From: Haloprofundus salinisoli | GTDB taxonomy: Archaea > Halobacteriota > Halobacteria > Halobacteriales > Haloferacaceae | DNA: 64,000 bases | Assembly: GCF_020097815.1 (NCBI RefSeq) | Contig: NZ_CP083663.1 | Coordinates: forward strand, 1,240,001 to 1,304,000 | Reading direction: 5' to 3' | Part shown: positions 35,729 to 44,166 of the stretch, in pieces | Layout of the letters: every line of letters begins with the position of its first letter | Position numbering within the stretch: the stretch's first letter is position 1 | Program-made: the position numbers and the translations under genes | The notes under the pieces: model-generated | Database searches by the model: none | The model's input: the letters and a program-made list of their open reading frames with translations, nothing else | Told to the model about the DNA's origin: nothing

Positions 35729-36586
35729 ATGACAGACGAGTTCGGCCTGGTGGAGCTCGACGCCGTCGACGGCTTCGGAGACGAGTGGGAGGAGATAGAC
35801 GTCTCCGACACGGAGGCCGACCGTATCGCACGCCGCCGGGACCGCGAGTTCAGCCAGTTCAGAAAGCGCATCAAGGACGCCGACCAGTTCAAAGTCGAGC
35901 AGTCGGTGTTCGACGACGCCACCTTCGCGGCCATCTACAAACTGGTTCAGGACGGCCACATCGACGCGTTCGGCGGCCCCATTTCGACCGGCAAGGAGGC
36001 TAACGTCTACGAGGCGCTCGGGGCCGACGACACCGACGTCGCGGTGAAGATCTATCGAATCAACGCCTCGAACTTCCGGCAGATGCGCGAGTATCTCGAA
36101 GGTGACCCCCGCTTCCGGGGCATCGGCAACGACAAAGGCAAAATCGTGCTCGCGTGGGTCAGAAAGGAGTTCGCCAACCTCGAACGCGCCCAGAAGGCGG
36201 GCGTCCGCGTGCCGACGCCCATCGCCGTCGAGCGCAACGTGCTCGTAATGGAACTCGTCGGTCTCGTCGAAGAGCGCGCCCGCCGGCTCGCGGAGGTGAA
36301 CGTCGAGAACCCGCAGACGGCGTACGAAGTCGTCCGCGAGTACATGCGGCGTCTTCACAGCGCCGGGTTGGTCCACGGCGACCTCTCGGAGTACAACATG
36401 ATCATCCACGAGGGCGAACTCGTCATCATCGACCTCGGACAAGCGGTGACGGTTCACCACCCCAACGCCGACGAGTTCCTCGACCGCGACTGCGAGAACG
36501 TCGCGAACTTCTTCTCGCGGCAGGGCCTCGACGTGACCGGCGAGGAACTGCACGAGTACGTCACCGAAGTCGAACCCGAGCCGTAG
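35729..36586 (+). CDS. rio1: RIO-type serine kinase Rio1
   Basis: Rio1 is an atypical kinase acting in late maturation of the small ribosomal subunit. The 285-residue protein has the nucleotide loop GGPISTGKEANVYEA (about residues 82-96), AVKIYRI with the ATP Lys, the catalytic HGDLSEYNMI (about 217-226), and metal-loop IDLGQAV. The N-terminal 50 residues are acidic. In relatives I recall rio1 being followed directly by the KH-domain gene; here five extra genes and a leader ORF separate them. Confidence 0.95.
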   Translation: MTDEFGLVELDAVDGFGDEWEEIDVSDTEADRIARRRDREFSQFRKRIKDADQFKVEQSVFDDATFAAIYKLVQDGHIDAFGGPISTGKEANVYEALGADDTDVAVKIYRINASNFRQMREYLEGDPRFRGIGNDKGKIVLAWVRKEFANLERAQKAGVRVPTPIAVERNVLVMELVGLVEERARRLAEVNVENPQTAYEVVREYMRRLHSAGLVHGDLSEYNMIIHEGELVIIDLGQAVTVHHPNADEFLDRDCENVANFFSRQGLDVTGEELHEYVTEVEPEP

Positions 36587-36634
36587 TCTCTCTCCGACGA
36601 CAGAATCAAGCCGTCCCGCGACGCCACCTGCGGT

Positions 36635-37531
36635 ATGAGCGACGAGTCGGAGTCGCGAACCGTCGAACACCACCCGCCCGAACAGGCGTTCTCGCTTCTA
36701 GCCGACGAGACGCGTCTCGCCATCCTCCGCGAACTGTCGGATGCCGACGATTCTCTCAGTTTCTCGGAACTCAGAGCGCGCGTCGGCGTCCGCGACTCGG
36801 GGAAGTTCAACTACCATCTGAAGAAACTGCTCGACTCCTTCGTCCGCCGCGATGAGGGCGGCTACGAACTCACGCTCGCCGGAACGCAGGTCGTCGGCGC
36901 ACTGCTGGCGGGGACGTACACCGCGTCCGTCTCTCTCGAACCCATCGAGATCGACGGCGACTGCCGGGAGTGCGGGGCGTCGCTCGTCGCCGTCTACGAG
37001 GACGAACACGCCAAGATTCGGTGCTGCGAGTGCGGTACCGTCAGGATGTCCTTTACGTTCCCGCCGGGGACCATCGAGCAGTACGACCGCGAGGAGCTCC
37101 CGCTGGCGTTCGAGCGGTGGGTGCTCTCGGAGTTCGCACAGGCGACCCGCGGGTTCTGCCCGAACTGCTCGGGGCGACTCGACGCGAGTCTCGAACTCAA
37201 CGAGGACGGCCACGACAGAAACCGCAGTTTCCGGAACGAGGTGGCGTACCTCCGGTACCGCTGCGGCCGATGCGGGAACGAGATGCTCGCCAGCGTCGAC
37301 ACGCTGGCGACGAACCACTCGACGGTCGTCGCGTTTCTCGCCGACCGCGGTATCGACCTCGACGACGTCCCCTCGTGGGAACTCGACCAGGTTCTGGATG
37401 CGAACGAAACGGAGATGCTTTCGAGAGACCCGCCGCGCGTTCGGTCCACGGTCGGCGTGGGCGGCGAGTCCGTCGCCCTCGTCGTCGACGACTCCGGTGA
37501 GGTCGTCGACGTCGAGCGGTCGGACGCCTAA
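36635..37531 (+). CDS. ArsR-type winged-helix regulator with zinc-finger domain
   Basis: A 298-residue protein. Residues about 10-95 are a winged-helix DNA-binding domain (QAFSLLADETRLAILRELS, then SGKFNYHLKKLLDSFV). The rest carries two Cys4-like zinc pairs: CRECG with CCECG (about 109-132) and CPNC with CGRCG (about 173-212). This fits the haloarchaeal wHTH plus Zn-ribbon family. Directly downstream lies an array of ACAGAAC half-sites and then an MFS exporter gene, the likely target (inference). Confidence 0.83.
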   Translation: MSDESESRTVEHHPPEQAFSLLADETRLAILRELSDADDSLSFSELRARVGVRDSGKFNYHLKKLLDSFVRRDEGGYELTLAGTQVVGALLAGTYTASVSLEPIEIDGDCRECGASLVAVYEDEHAKIRCCECGTVRMSFTFPPGTIEQYDREELPLAFERWVLSEFAQATRGFCPNCSGRLDASLELNEDGHDRNRSFRNEVAYLRYRCGRCGNEMLASVDTLATNHSTVVAFLADRGIDLDDVPSWELDQVLDANETEMLSRDPPRVRSTVGVGGESVALVVDDSGEVVDVERSDA

Positions 37532-37545
37532 CGGTCGAACTTCGA

Positions 37546-37590
37546 ACAGAACCACGGTTCTGTCCTCACCGTTACAGAACAGTCATTCTG
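37546..37590. promoter_or_regulatory. Array of alternating ACAGAAC half-sites upstream of exporter
   Basis: ACAGAACC (37546-37553), GGTTCTGT (37556-37563), ACAGAACA (37574-37581) and TTCTG (37586-37590) alternate in orientation. The first two form a perfect 8-bp dyad with a 2-nt spacer; the second and third form another dyad (GTTCTGT/ACAGAAC, 10-nt spacer). A TATA-like AGTTAAC lies just downstream (about 37596), 27-30 bp before the MFS ATG at 37626. Confidence 0.65.
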
Positions 37591-37625
37591 CTATCAGTTA
37601 ACTCGGACAGGTGAGACGGTGAGGT

Positions 37626-38945
37626 ATGAGACAGCTCCTCCGTAACGTCCCGTTCCGTCGACTCTTCCTCGGCCGTCTGGTGACGAACGCGGGCGACAGC
37701 GTCTACTACATCGCTGCGATGTGGCTGGTGTACGATCTGACGGGCGACCCCGCGATGTCGGGCGTCGCCGGGTTTCTCTCCGCCGCACCCTCCGGGTTGC
37801 AGTTTCTCACTGGGCCGCTCGTCGACCGCTGGGACCTCCGGCGCGTGCTCGTCGGGACGCAGCTCGTCCAGTGTCTGCTGATTCTCGCGATTCCCGCCGC
37901 GGCCGCGCTCGACTACCTCTCCGCGCCCCTCGTGCTCGTCGTGATGCCGCTGCTCTCGCTGACGAACCAGTTCGTCTACCCCGCGCAGTCGGCGGCGCTG
38001 CCGCGCCTCGTCGAGCGCGACGAGCTCGTCTCGGCGAACTCGCTGTTCTCGCTGGCGTATCAGGGCGTCGACGCCGGATTCAACGCGCTCGCGGGCGTGC
38101 TCATCGCCGTCGTCGGCGCGGTGACGCTGTTTCTGGTTGACGCCGTCACGTTCGCCGTCGCCGCGGCGCTGTTTGGGGGCGTCGTGATTCCGCCGTCGAA
38201 ACAGATCGACGACGCATCCGCCTCCGAAACGAACGACTCCGACGGAACCGCCGTCGCCGACGGCGGCGACGAGGAGACGGAAGCCGGAGAGGAGGCGAAC
38301 GGGGGCGACTCACCCTCCTACGTCAGTTCGCTCCGAGAGGGCGTCGACTACCTCCGGGGAACCGTCGTGACCTACATCCTCGTCGGCGCGGTCGGCGTCA
38401 ACTTCGCCTCCGGCGCGGCGCTCGCCTCCATGCCAGCCTATGCGGACGCGCTCGGGGGTGCAAGCGTCTATGGAGCGCTCATGGCGGCGCTCGCTGGCGG
38501 AATGTTCGTCGGCGCGGTCGGTGCGTCGAAAGTAGAGGCCATCCCTTTCGGACGACTCAGCGTCGCCAGTTTCTCGCTGGCCGGGATACTGTGGCTCGCC
38601 TCGGTCGTCGCCGCCACGGTGTTCGGCTCCGTCACGGTGGCAGTGGTTCTGTTCGCGCTCGCGTCGATACCCGTCGGCGCGTTCAACGTGCTCATGGCGG
38701 CGCTCGTCCAGTCGATAGTGCCGGAGAGTCTCCTCGGGCGCGTCTCCGCGGTACTCGGTAGCGTCGCGTCGGTGGCAGTGCCACTCGGGTCGCTCGTCGG
38801 CGGCGGCGTCGCGGGGGCGTCCTCCCCGGTCGTCCTCTTCTACGCCGCTGGCGTCGCAATGGTGTGTCTCGGCGGGTATTGGGCCGCGGTGCCGACGCTC
38901 CGCCGGATGCCGTCCGTCGGGGAGACCGAGACGCTGAACGTCTGA
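37626..38945 (+). CDS. MFS exporter, EntS/macrolide-efflux-like
   Basis: A 439-residue MFS protein with 12 predicted membrane segments. FRRLFLGRLVTNAGDSVYYIAAMWLVYDLTG at the start and PLVDRWDLRRVL in the 2-3 loop match the MFS_3/EntS group. A polar acidic insert of about 50 residues (about 195-245) forms the central loop. The substrate is unknown. It probably depends on the upstream half-site array and the wHTH gene. Confidence 0.86.
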   Translation: MRQLLRNVPFRRLFLGRLVTNAGDSVYYIAAMWLVYDLTGDPAMSGVAGFLSAAPSGLQFLTGPLVDRWDLRRVLVGTQLVQCLLILAIPAAAALDYLSAPLVLVVMPLLSLTNQFVYPAQSAALPRLVERDELVSANSLFSLAYQGVDAGFNALAGVLIAVVGAVTLFLVDAVTFAVAAALFGGVVIPPSKQIDDASASETNDSDGTAVADGGDEETEAGEEANGGDSPSYVSSLREGVDYLRGTVVTYILVGAVGVNFASGAALASMPAYADALGGASVYGALMAALAGGMFVGAVGASKVEAIPFGRLSVASFSLAGILWLASVVAATVFGSVTVAVVLFALASIPVGAFNVLMAALVQSIVPESLLGRVSAVLGSVASVAVPLGSLVGGGVAGASSPVVLFYAAGVAMVCLGGYWAAVPTLRRMPSVGETETLNV

Positions 38946-38962
38946 GTCGACTCGGCGACACG

Positions 38963-38970
38963 CTTTTTTC
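38963..38970 (+). promoter_or_regulatory. TATA-like box for the trpS leader transcript
   Basis: CTTTTTTC is centred about 28 bp before the leader ATG at 38994 and 18 bp after the MFS stop codon. This is the spacing of a haloarchaeal TATA box for a leaderless transcript starting at the leader ORF's own AUG. Confidence 0.5.
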
Positions 38971-38993
38971 AGTCCCGGGTCTACTCTCGCTCG

Positions 38994-39071
38994 ATGACAA
39001 CCGCTCCCTGGCGCTGGTGGTCGCCTCTCTCGGGAGCGGACAGTCCCGCCGTCGTCGTCGCCGCGGCGTAA
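38994..39071 (+). CDS. Trp-rich leader peptide upstream of trpS
   Basis: A complete 25-codon ORF, ATG to TAA, reading M-T-T-A-P-W-R-W-W-S-P-L-S-G-A-D-S-P-A-V-V-V-A-A-A. Three of four consecutive codons (39009-39020) are UGG, and Trp is the amino acid charged by the next gene, trpS, 81 nt downstream. The ATG lies 28 bp from a TATA-like box, so it is probably the 5' end of the mRNA. Such layouts act in attenuation: a ribosome short of Trp-tRNA stalls on the UGGs. It is too short for standard gene finders. Function is inferred from layout only. Confidence 0.7.
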   Translation: MTTAPWRWWSPLSGADSPAVVVAAA

Positions 39072-39148
39072 CCCGGCGACCGCGACGCGGGCGCTCACTT
39101 CGTTCTCCTGGGTCGCATCGCATTCGACCAGTACACGAAACCACCAGC
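39013..39148 (+). promoter_or_regulatory. Putative trpS attenuator RNA with alternative pairings
   Basis: Segment GCTGGTGGT (39013-39021, the Trp codons) is a perfect 9-nt complement of ACCACCAGC (39140-39148), which ends 4 nt before the trpS AUG. TGGTCG (39018-39023) can also pair with CGACCA (39125-39130). Competing local hairpins are CGGGA/TCCCG (39031-39035/39044-39048), CCCG/CGGG (39072-39075/39088-39091), and GGTCG/CGACC (39111-39115/39125-39129). There is no U-run, so control at trpS translation start seems more likely than intrinsic termination (inference). Confidence 0.55.
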
Positions 39149-39152
39149 ACAC

Positions 39153-40307
39153 ATGCCAGAGTTCACCGTCACGCCGTACAGCGTCGAGGGCGAAGTCGAC
39201 TACGACCGCCTCCTCGACCAGTTCGGCGCAGACCGACTGACAGACGAACAGCTATCGACCTTTCCGCAGCCGCCGCACCCGCTCCTTCGCCGCGGTGTCT
39301 TCTACGCCGGCCGCGACGTAGAGCGCTTCACGAGCGCCGCCACTCGGGGTGAGACCGTCTCGCTCGTGACGGGACGCGGTCCATCCGGACCGATGCATCT
39401 CGGCCACGTTCTCCCCTTCTACTTCGCGAAGTGGATGCAAGAGGAGACGGGTGCGTACGTCTACGTTCCGCTCTCGGACGACGAGAAGTACTTCTCGAAG
39501 GACCTCTCCTTCGAGGAGATACACGAACACACGCGCGAGAACCTCCGCGACCTCGTCGCGGTCGGTTTCGATCCCGATCGGACGCGCTTCGTCGTCGACA
39601 CCGCGGACGCGGACGTCGTCTACCCGCTCGCCGCCGAGTTCGCCAGGGACATCACGCCCGCGACGGTGGAAGCGACCTACGGCGACCCGCCGAACGTCGG
39701 CCTGGGATTCTATCCGGCGGTGCAGGCGACACACCTCCTGTTGCCGCAACTGCTCTACGGGCGGCACCCGACGCTCGTCCCCATCGCCGTCGACCAGGAC
39801 CCCCACATCCGCGTCTGCCGCGACATCGCCGGCAAGCAGCGCTACGACGTGGAGAAACCGGGGGCACTGCTCTCGAAGTTCTTACCTCGACTAGGCGGCG
39901 GAGGCGGTAAGATGAGCAGTTCCGGCGACGAGCCGAGCATCTACCTCACCGACGACCGCGAGACAGTGAAGCAGAAAGTGTCGAAGTACGCCTTCTCGGG
40001 CGGGCGAGCGGATATCGACGAGCACCGCAAGAAGGGCGGCGACCCCGAGGTGGACATCGCCTACCAGCTGCTGTTCTCGTTCTTCGAGACGGACGACGAG
40101 ACGATCGAGCGACTGGCCCGAGAGTACCGCGCCGGGGAGTTGCTGAGCGGCGAGCTGAAGCAGTTCGCCGCCGAGCGAATCGCCGACTTCCTGGAGGCGC
40201 ACCAGTCCCGGCGACCCGAGGGCGAGATTCGAGAGGCCGTAGAGCCGTACCGTCTGACCGAGGAGGAACGAGCGAAAGTGCGGCCCGACGTGTTCGGCGG
40301 CGAGTGA
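39153..40307 (+). CDS. trpS: Tryptophanyl-tRNA synthetase
   Basis: A 384-residue class I synthetase that charges tRNA-Trp. It has the family start around FTVTPYSVEGEVDYDRLLDQFG, and then SGPMHLGHVLPFYFAKWMQE (HxGH motif, about residues 75-94). KMSSSGDEPSIYL (KMSKS loop, about 252-264) follows. Length fits the archaeal TrpRS. No Shine-Dalgarno stretch or nearby TATA box precedes its ATG. It is probably read from the transcript that starts at the Trp-rich leader ORF. Confidence 0.95.
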   Translation: MPEFTVTPYSVEGEVDYDRLLDQFGADRLTDEQLSTFPQPPHPLLRRGVFYAGRDVERFTSAATRGETVSLVTGRGPSGPMHLGHVLPFYFAKWMQEETGAYVYVPLSDDEKYFSKDLSFEEIHEHTRENLRDLVAVGFDPDRTRFVVDTADADVVYPLAAEFARDITPATVEATYGDPPNVGLGFYPAVQATHLLLPQLLYGRHPTLVPIAVDQDPHIRVCRDIAGKQRYDVEKPGALLSKFLPRLGGGGGKMSSSGDEPSIYLTDDRETVKQKVSKYAFSGGRADIDEHRKKGGDPEVDIAYQLLFSFFETDDETIERLAREYRAGELLSGELKQFAAERIADFLEAHQSRRPEGEIREAVEPYRLTEEERAKVRPDVFGGE

Positions 40308-40403
40308 GGTGTGGTGAGGGCCGGCAGGGCCGAGACGCTCGCCCGTCGGACAGTCCGCGGAATCGACGACGAAGGTTAATCCGTCTGATAGTCTATCGAC
40401 GCT

Positions 40404-41333
40404 ATGAGTCGCGCGCGAACGATAGGGCTGTTTCTCCTGCTACCGCTGCTGTTCGGGGCCGCTTTCCCGGCTATCAAGGCGGGCCTCGACTACGTCCCGC
40501 CGCTGCTTTTCGCCGCCGGGCGCTACCTGTTGTCGGCTGCGTTGCTCCTCGGGTTCGCCGCCGCGACGACCGACGCGTGGCTGCCGCGGACGCGGAGCGA
40601 CTGGGCCGCCGTCCTCGGTGCGGGGGTGTTCTTCATCGGCGGGACCGGACTCCTCTATCTCGGCCAGCAGTTCACCACCAGCGGCGTCGCCGCCATCATC
40701 TACAGTCTCATCCCGATTCTGACGCCGGTCGTCGCGTGGGGGCTGCTGCCGCACGAGCGCTTCTCGCGGCGGTACGTTCTGGGGCTGTTCGTCGGCTTCG
40801 TCGGCGTCGCACTGGTAATTCGGCCGGACCCGTCGAATCTCCTCGGAGAATCGGTCGTCGGCGAGAGCCTCGTCCTAACGGCGGCGGCGAGCGTGACGCT
40901 CGGCAGCGTTCTCGTCCGGCGGTACCGGCCGACGATGTCCGTCGTCGCGCTCACCGGGTGGGCGATGCTGCCCGGCGCGCTGATTCTGGTCGCGTTCAGC
41001 CTCGCGCTCGGCGAGTCGCTCGCGGCGGTTCGGCCGACGGTGACGGCGTTCCTGCTCCTACTCTACCTCGCGGTGTTCGCCAGCGGCGTCGGCTTCGCGG
41101 TCTACTTCCACCTCCTGGAGACGTTGGGACCGCTGCAAGTGAACCTCGTCTCGTATCTCATCCCGGTCGTCGCGGTCACTGTTGGGTGGCTGTTCCTCGA
41201 CGAACCCATCACGGCGCTCACGCTCGTCGGCTTCGCAGTCATCGTCGCCGGGTTCGCGCTCCTGCGCGGCGACGACCTCGCGCCGATGCTGCGGCGAGGG
41301 TTCGGGAAGTTCCGAGAGCGTTCCGCCGCGTGA
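40404..41333 (+). CDS. EamA/DMT-family transporter
   Basis: A 309-residue protein of ten membrane segments made of two EamA repeats (about residues 8-140 and 152-295). FGAAFPAIKAGLDYVPPLLFAAGRYLLSAA opens the first and LLETLGPLQVNLVSYLIPVVAVTVGWLFLDEPI closes the second. It is a metabolite or drug exporter of unknown substrate. It may share a transcript with trpS, 96 bp upstream. Confidence 0.87.
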   Translation: MSRARTIGLFLLLPLLFGAAFPAIKAGLDYVPPLLFAAGRYLLSAALLLGFAAATTDAWLPRTRSDWAAVLGAGVFFIGGTGLLYLGQQFTTSGVAAIIYSLIPILTPVVAWGLLPHERFSRRYVLGLFVGFVGVALVIRPDPSNLLGESVVGESLVLTAAASVTLGSVLVRRYRPTMSVVALTGWAMLPGALILVAFSLALGESLAAVRPTVTAFLLLLYLAVFASGVGFAVYFHLLETLGPLQVNLVSYLIPVVAVTVGWLFLDEPITALTLVGFAVIVAGFALLRGDDLAPMLRRGFGKFRERSAA

Positions 41334-41405
41334 GTGTCGATACCGAGAACCGAGGGACGTGCCGCCGAAGGAACGCTTAAACGGCTCCGATGGGTAGCAG
41401 GGGGC

Positions 41406-41945
41406 ATGCAACACGTGAAGGTTCCGCAGGACCGCATCGGTGTTCTCATCGGTGACGGCGGCGAGACCATGCGCGAAATCGAGAGTCAGGCGGAGGTCCG
41501 CCTCGACATCGATTCCGAGTCCGGGTCGGTCGCCATCGACTCGGTCGGCGACCCCGTCACGGGTCTCGTTGCGCCGGACATCGTCCAGGCGATCGGCCGC
41601 GGGTTCTCGCCCGAGACCGCGCTGTCGCTTCTGAACGACGAGATGCGGATGTTCGACCTCATCGATCTCGACGAACAGACACGAAACAAGAACGACCTCC
41701 AGCGTCAGAAAGGCCGCCTCATCGGCGAGAACGGCCGGACGCGCGAACTGATGGAGGAGCTCAGCGGCGCGGACGTCGTCATCTACGGGTCGACGCTCGG
41801 CATCATCGGGCAACCCGAGGAAGTCGAGGCGGTCCGCCGTGCGGCCGGAATGCTGCTCGACGGTGCCCCTCACGGCGCGGTGTACTCGTTCCTCGAACGC
41901 AAGCACAACGAGCTCAGCCGAGGGTTCGACATCTCCTCGGACTGA
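41406..41945 (+). CDS. KH-domain RNA-binding protein (Pno1/Dim2-like)
   Basis: A 179-residue protein with two KH modules. The first is at MQHVKVPQDRIGVLIGDGGETMREIES (GxxG = GDGG, about residues 15-18). The second, after QRQKGRLIGENGRTRELMEELS (GENG, about 104-107), has the RNA-binding loop. Archaeal homologs of eukaryal Pno1/Dim2 act in 16S rRNA maturation and work with Rio1. It lies between the EamA gene and the thermosome gene, as in relatives. Confidence 0.88.
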   Translation: MQHVKVPQDRIGVLIGDGGETMREIESQAEVRLDIDSESGSVAIDSVGDPVTGLVAPDIVQAIGRGFSPETALSLLNDEMRMFDLIDLDEQTRNKNDLQRQKGRLIGENGRTRELMEELSGADVVIYGSTLGIIGQPEEVEAVRRAAGMLLDGAPHGAVYSFLERKHNELSRGFDISSD

Positions 41946-42055
41946 GCGCCGACGCCACCTTCTGTCGCCTATCGACTACTTATACCCACAGTCGATGAAC
42001 GTTCGATTCCGCTGTCAAACCCCACACAGTGTGTCGTTTTGCCATAGCAGTGTTC

Positions 42056-42069
42056 GAAATCTTTTTATA
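42056..42069 (+). promoter_or_regulatory. Thermosome promoter (CGAA element plus TATA box)
   Basis: CGAAAT directly followed by CTTTTTATA lies about 30 bp before the thermosome ATG at 42096. CGAA just upstream of a strong TATA box is, as I recall, a feature of heat-inducible haloarchaeal cct promoters. A CACAC-A-GTGTG dyad lies further upstream (42023-42033). Confidence 0.6.
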
Positions 42070-42095
42070 GAATCACAAACAATCATGGCGTGATT

Positions 42096-43769
42096 ATGTC
42101 TCAGCGACGCCGGATGGGCAACCAGCCTATGATCGTACTCTCGGAGGACAGTCAGCGGACGTCCGGAAAGGACGCGCAGTCGATGAACATCACCGCGGGC
42201 AAAGCCGTCGCGGAGTCGGTCCGCACGACGCTCGGCCCGAAAGGGATGGACAAGATGCTCGTCGACTCCTCGGGCGGCGTCGTCGTCACGAACGACGGCG
42301 TGACCATCCTCAAAGAGATGGACATCGACCACCCCGCGGCGAACATGATCGTCGAAGTCTCCGAGACCCAGGAGGACGAAGTCGGCGACGGCACCACCTC
42401 CGCCGTCGTCGTCGCCGGTGAGCTTCTCGACCAGGCCGAGGAGCTTCTGGACTCCGACGTTCACGCGACCACGGTCGCGCAGGGGTACCGACAGGCCGCC
42501 GAGAAAGCCAAAGAGATTCTGAACGAGCAGGCCATCGACGTCTCCGAGGACGACCGCGAGACGCTCGTCAAAATCGCCGCGACGGCGATGACGGGCAAGG
42601 GCGCAGAGAGCGCCAAAGACCAGCTCGCCGAACTCGTCGTCGACGCCGTGCTCGCGGTCGCGGACGAGGACGACATCGACACCGAGAACGTCAGCGTCGA
42701 GAAGGTCGTCGGCGGTGCCATCGACAACTCCGAGCTCGTCGAGGGCGTCATCGTCGACAAAGAGCGCGTCAACGAGAACATGCCGTACGCGGTCGAAGAC
42801 GCCAACGTCGCGCTGTTCGATGGCGCGCTCGAAGTGAAGGAGACCGAGATCGACGCCGAAGTCAACGTCACCGACCCCGACCAGCTCCAGCAGTTCCTCG
42901 ACCAAGAGGAGAAACAGCTGCGCGAGATGGTCGACAAGCTCGTCGACGTCGGCGCTGACGTCGTGTTCGTCGGCGACGGCATCGACGACATGGCCCAGCA
43001 CTACCTCGCCAAGGAAGGCATCCTCGCCGTGCGCCGCGCCAAGAGCGGCGACCTCAAGCGCCTCGCCCGCGCGACGGGCGGCCGCATCGTCTCCAACATC
43101 GACGACATCGAGGCCGAGGACCTCGGCTTCGCCGGCTCCGTCGCCCAGAAGGACGTCGGCGGCGACGAGCGCATCTTCGTCGAGGACGTCGAAGAGGCCA
43201 AATCCGTGACGCTCATCCTCCGCGGCGGCACCGAGCACGTCGTCGACGAGGTCGAGCGCGCTATCGACGACTCCCTCGGCGTGGTCCGCACGACGCTCGA
43301 AGACGGCAAAGTGCTGCCCGGCGGCGGCGCTCCCGAGACGGAGCTCGCGCTGCAGCTCCGCGACTTCGCCGACTCCGTCGGCGGCCGCGAACAGCTCGCC
43401 ATCGAGGCGTTCGCCGACGCGCTGGAAGTCATCCCACGCACCCTCGCCGAGAACGCGGGTCTCGACTCCATCGACTCGCTGGTCGACCTCCGCTCCCGGC
43501 ACGACGGCGGCGAGTTCGGTGCGGGTCTCGACGCCTACACCGGCGACGTCATCGACATGAACGAGGAGGGCGTCGTCGAACCCCTCCGCGTCAAGACGCA
43601 GGCCATCGAGTCCGCCACCGAGGCGGCCGTGATGATCCTCCGCATCGACGACGTCATCGCGGCGGGCGACCTCCGCGCGTCCACCGACGACGGCGGCGAC
43701 GACGAGATGCCGCCGGGCGGCGGCATGGGCGGTATGGGCGGCATGGGCGGTATGGGCGGCGCGATGTGA
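42096..43769 (+). CDS. thsA: Thermosome subunit (group II chaperonin)
   Basis: A 557-residue CCT-type chaperonin subunit that forms a two-ring folding chamber. It has the ATPase motifs [11 protein letters not shown] and [15 protein letters not shown] (about residues 45-100), [13 protein letters not shown] late in the protein (about residues 411-423), and the C-terminal [12 protein letters not shown] repeat. I chose ATG 42096 ([10 protein letters not shown]); a GTG two codons earlier is also open. The strong heat-shock-like promoter fits high expression. Confidence 0.94.
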   Translation: MSQRRRMGNQPMIVLSEDSQRTSGKDAQSMNITAGKAVAESVRTTLGPKGMDKMLVDSSGGVVVTNDGVTILKEMDIDHPAANMIVEVSETQEDEVGDGTTSAVVVAGELLDQAEELLDSDVHATTVAQGYRQAAEKAKEILNEQAIDVSEDDRETLVKIAATAMTGKGAESAKDQLAELVVDAVLAVADEDDIDTENVSVEKVVGGAIDNSELVEGVIVDKERVNENMPYAVEDANVALFDGALEVKETEIDAEVNVTDPDQLQQFLDQEEKQLREMVDKLVDVGADVVFVGDGIDDMAQHYLAKEGILAVRRAKSGDLKRLARATGGRIVSNIDDIEAEDLGFAGSVAQKDVGGDERIFVEDVEEAKSVTLILRGGTEHVVDEVERAIDDSLGVVRTTLEDGKVLPGGGAPETELALQLRDFADSVGGREQLAIEAFADALEVIPRTLAENAGLDSIDSLVDLRSRHDGGEFGAGLDAYTGDVIDMNEEGVVEPLRVKTQAIESATEAAVMILRIDDVIAAGDLRASTDDGGDDEMPPGGGMGGMGGMGGMGGAM

Positions 43770-43920
43770 GCGCCCCCGGATAGGTCACACCCGCTCACCG
43801 CAACCGCTTCGCACCGCTTTCCGACCGTCGGCCCGTTCGCCGAATCCGATTTTTTTGACCCGCCCGGAACTCCCGTCAGCGGCGCTACTCTTTTCTGCGC
43901 CCGCCAGTTCGTACTCTCCG

Positions 43921-44132
43921 ATGCTGTCGAAGCCGACGGCGGTCGAACGGCCCTCTGCGGAGTTCTGGGTCTCCGACTACAGCGGCTTCTCGGTCCCGGG
44001 AGAGGCCGAAGTCGGGACGCCGGTGGAGATTTCGATAACGGTCGAGAACACGGGGGAAAACTCAGCGTGCAGGTGCTCCGGCTGACCGTCGACGGCGAGG
44101 GAGTGAAAGCCCTGCAGGTGACGATGGAGTGA
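43921..44132 (+). pseudogene. Frameshifted CARDB/Ig-like protein remnant
   Basis: Frame 1 from ATG 43921 encodes FWVSDYSGFSVPGEAEVGTP and then VEISITVENTG, the start of a CARDB-type beta domain. It then runs into CRCSG and a stop. Shifting by one base at the G5/A4 run (44052-44060) restores GKLSVQVLRLTVDGEGVKAL to a stop at 44132, which is the expected second half. The original was probably a cell-surface beta-sandwich protein. A sequencing error at the homopolymer is the alternative. Confidence 0.55.
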
Positions 44133-44166
44133 GCACCGCCGGCCATAGCGTACAGGTCGGTCGGCC

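Noticed and set aside
42015-43502. 495-residue minus-strand open frame opposite the thermosome gene
   Set aside because: A Val/Leu/Asp-rich mirror of thermosome codons, a common artefact in acidic high-GC genes.
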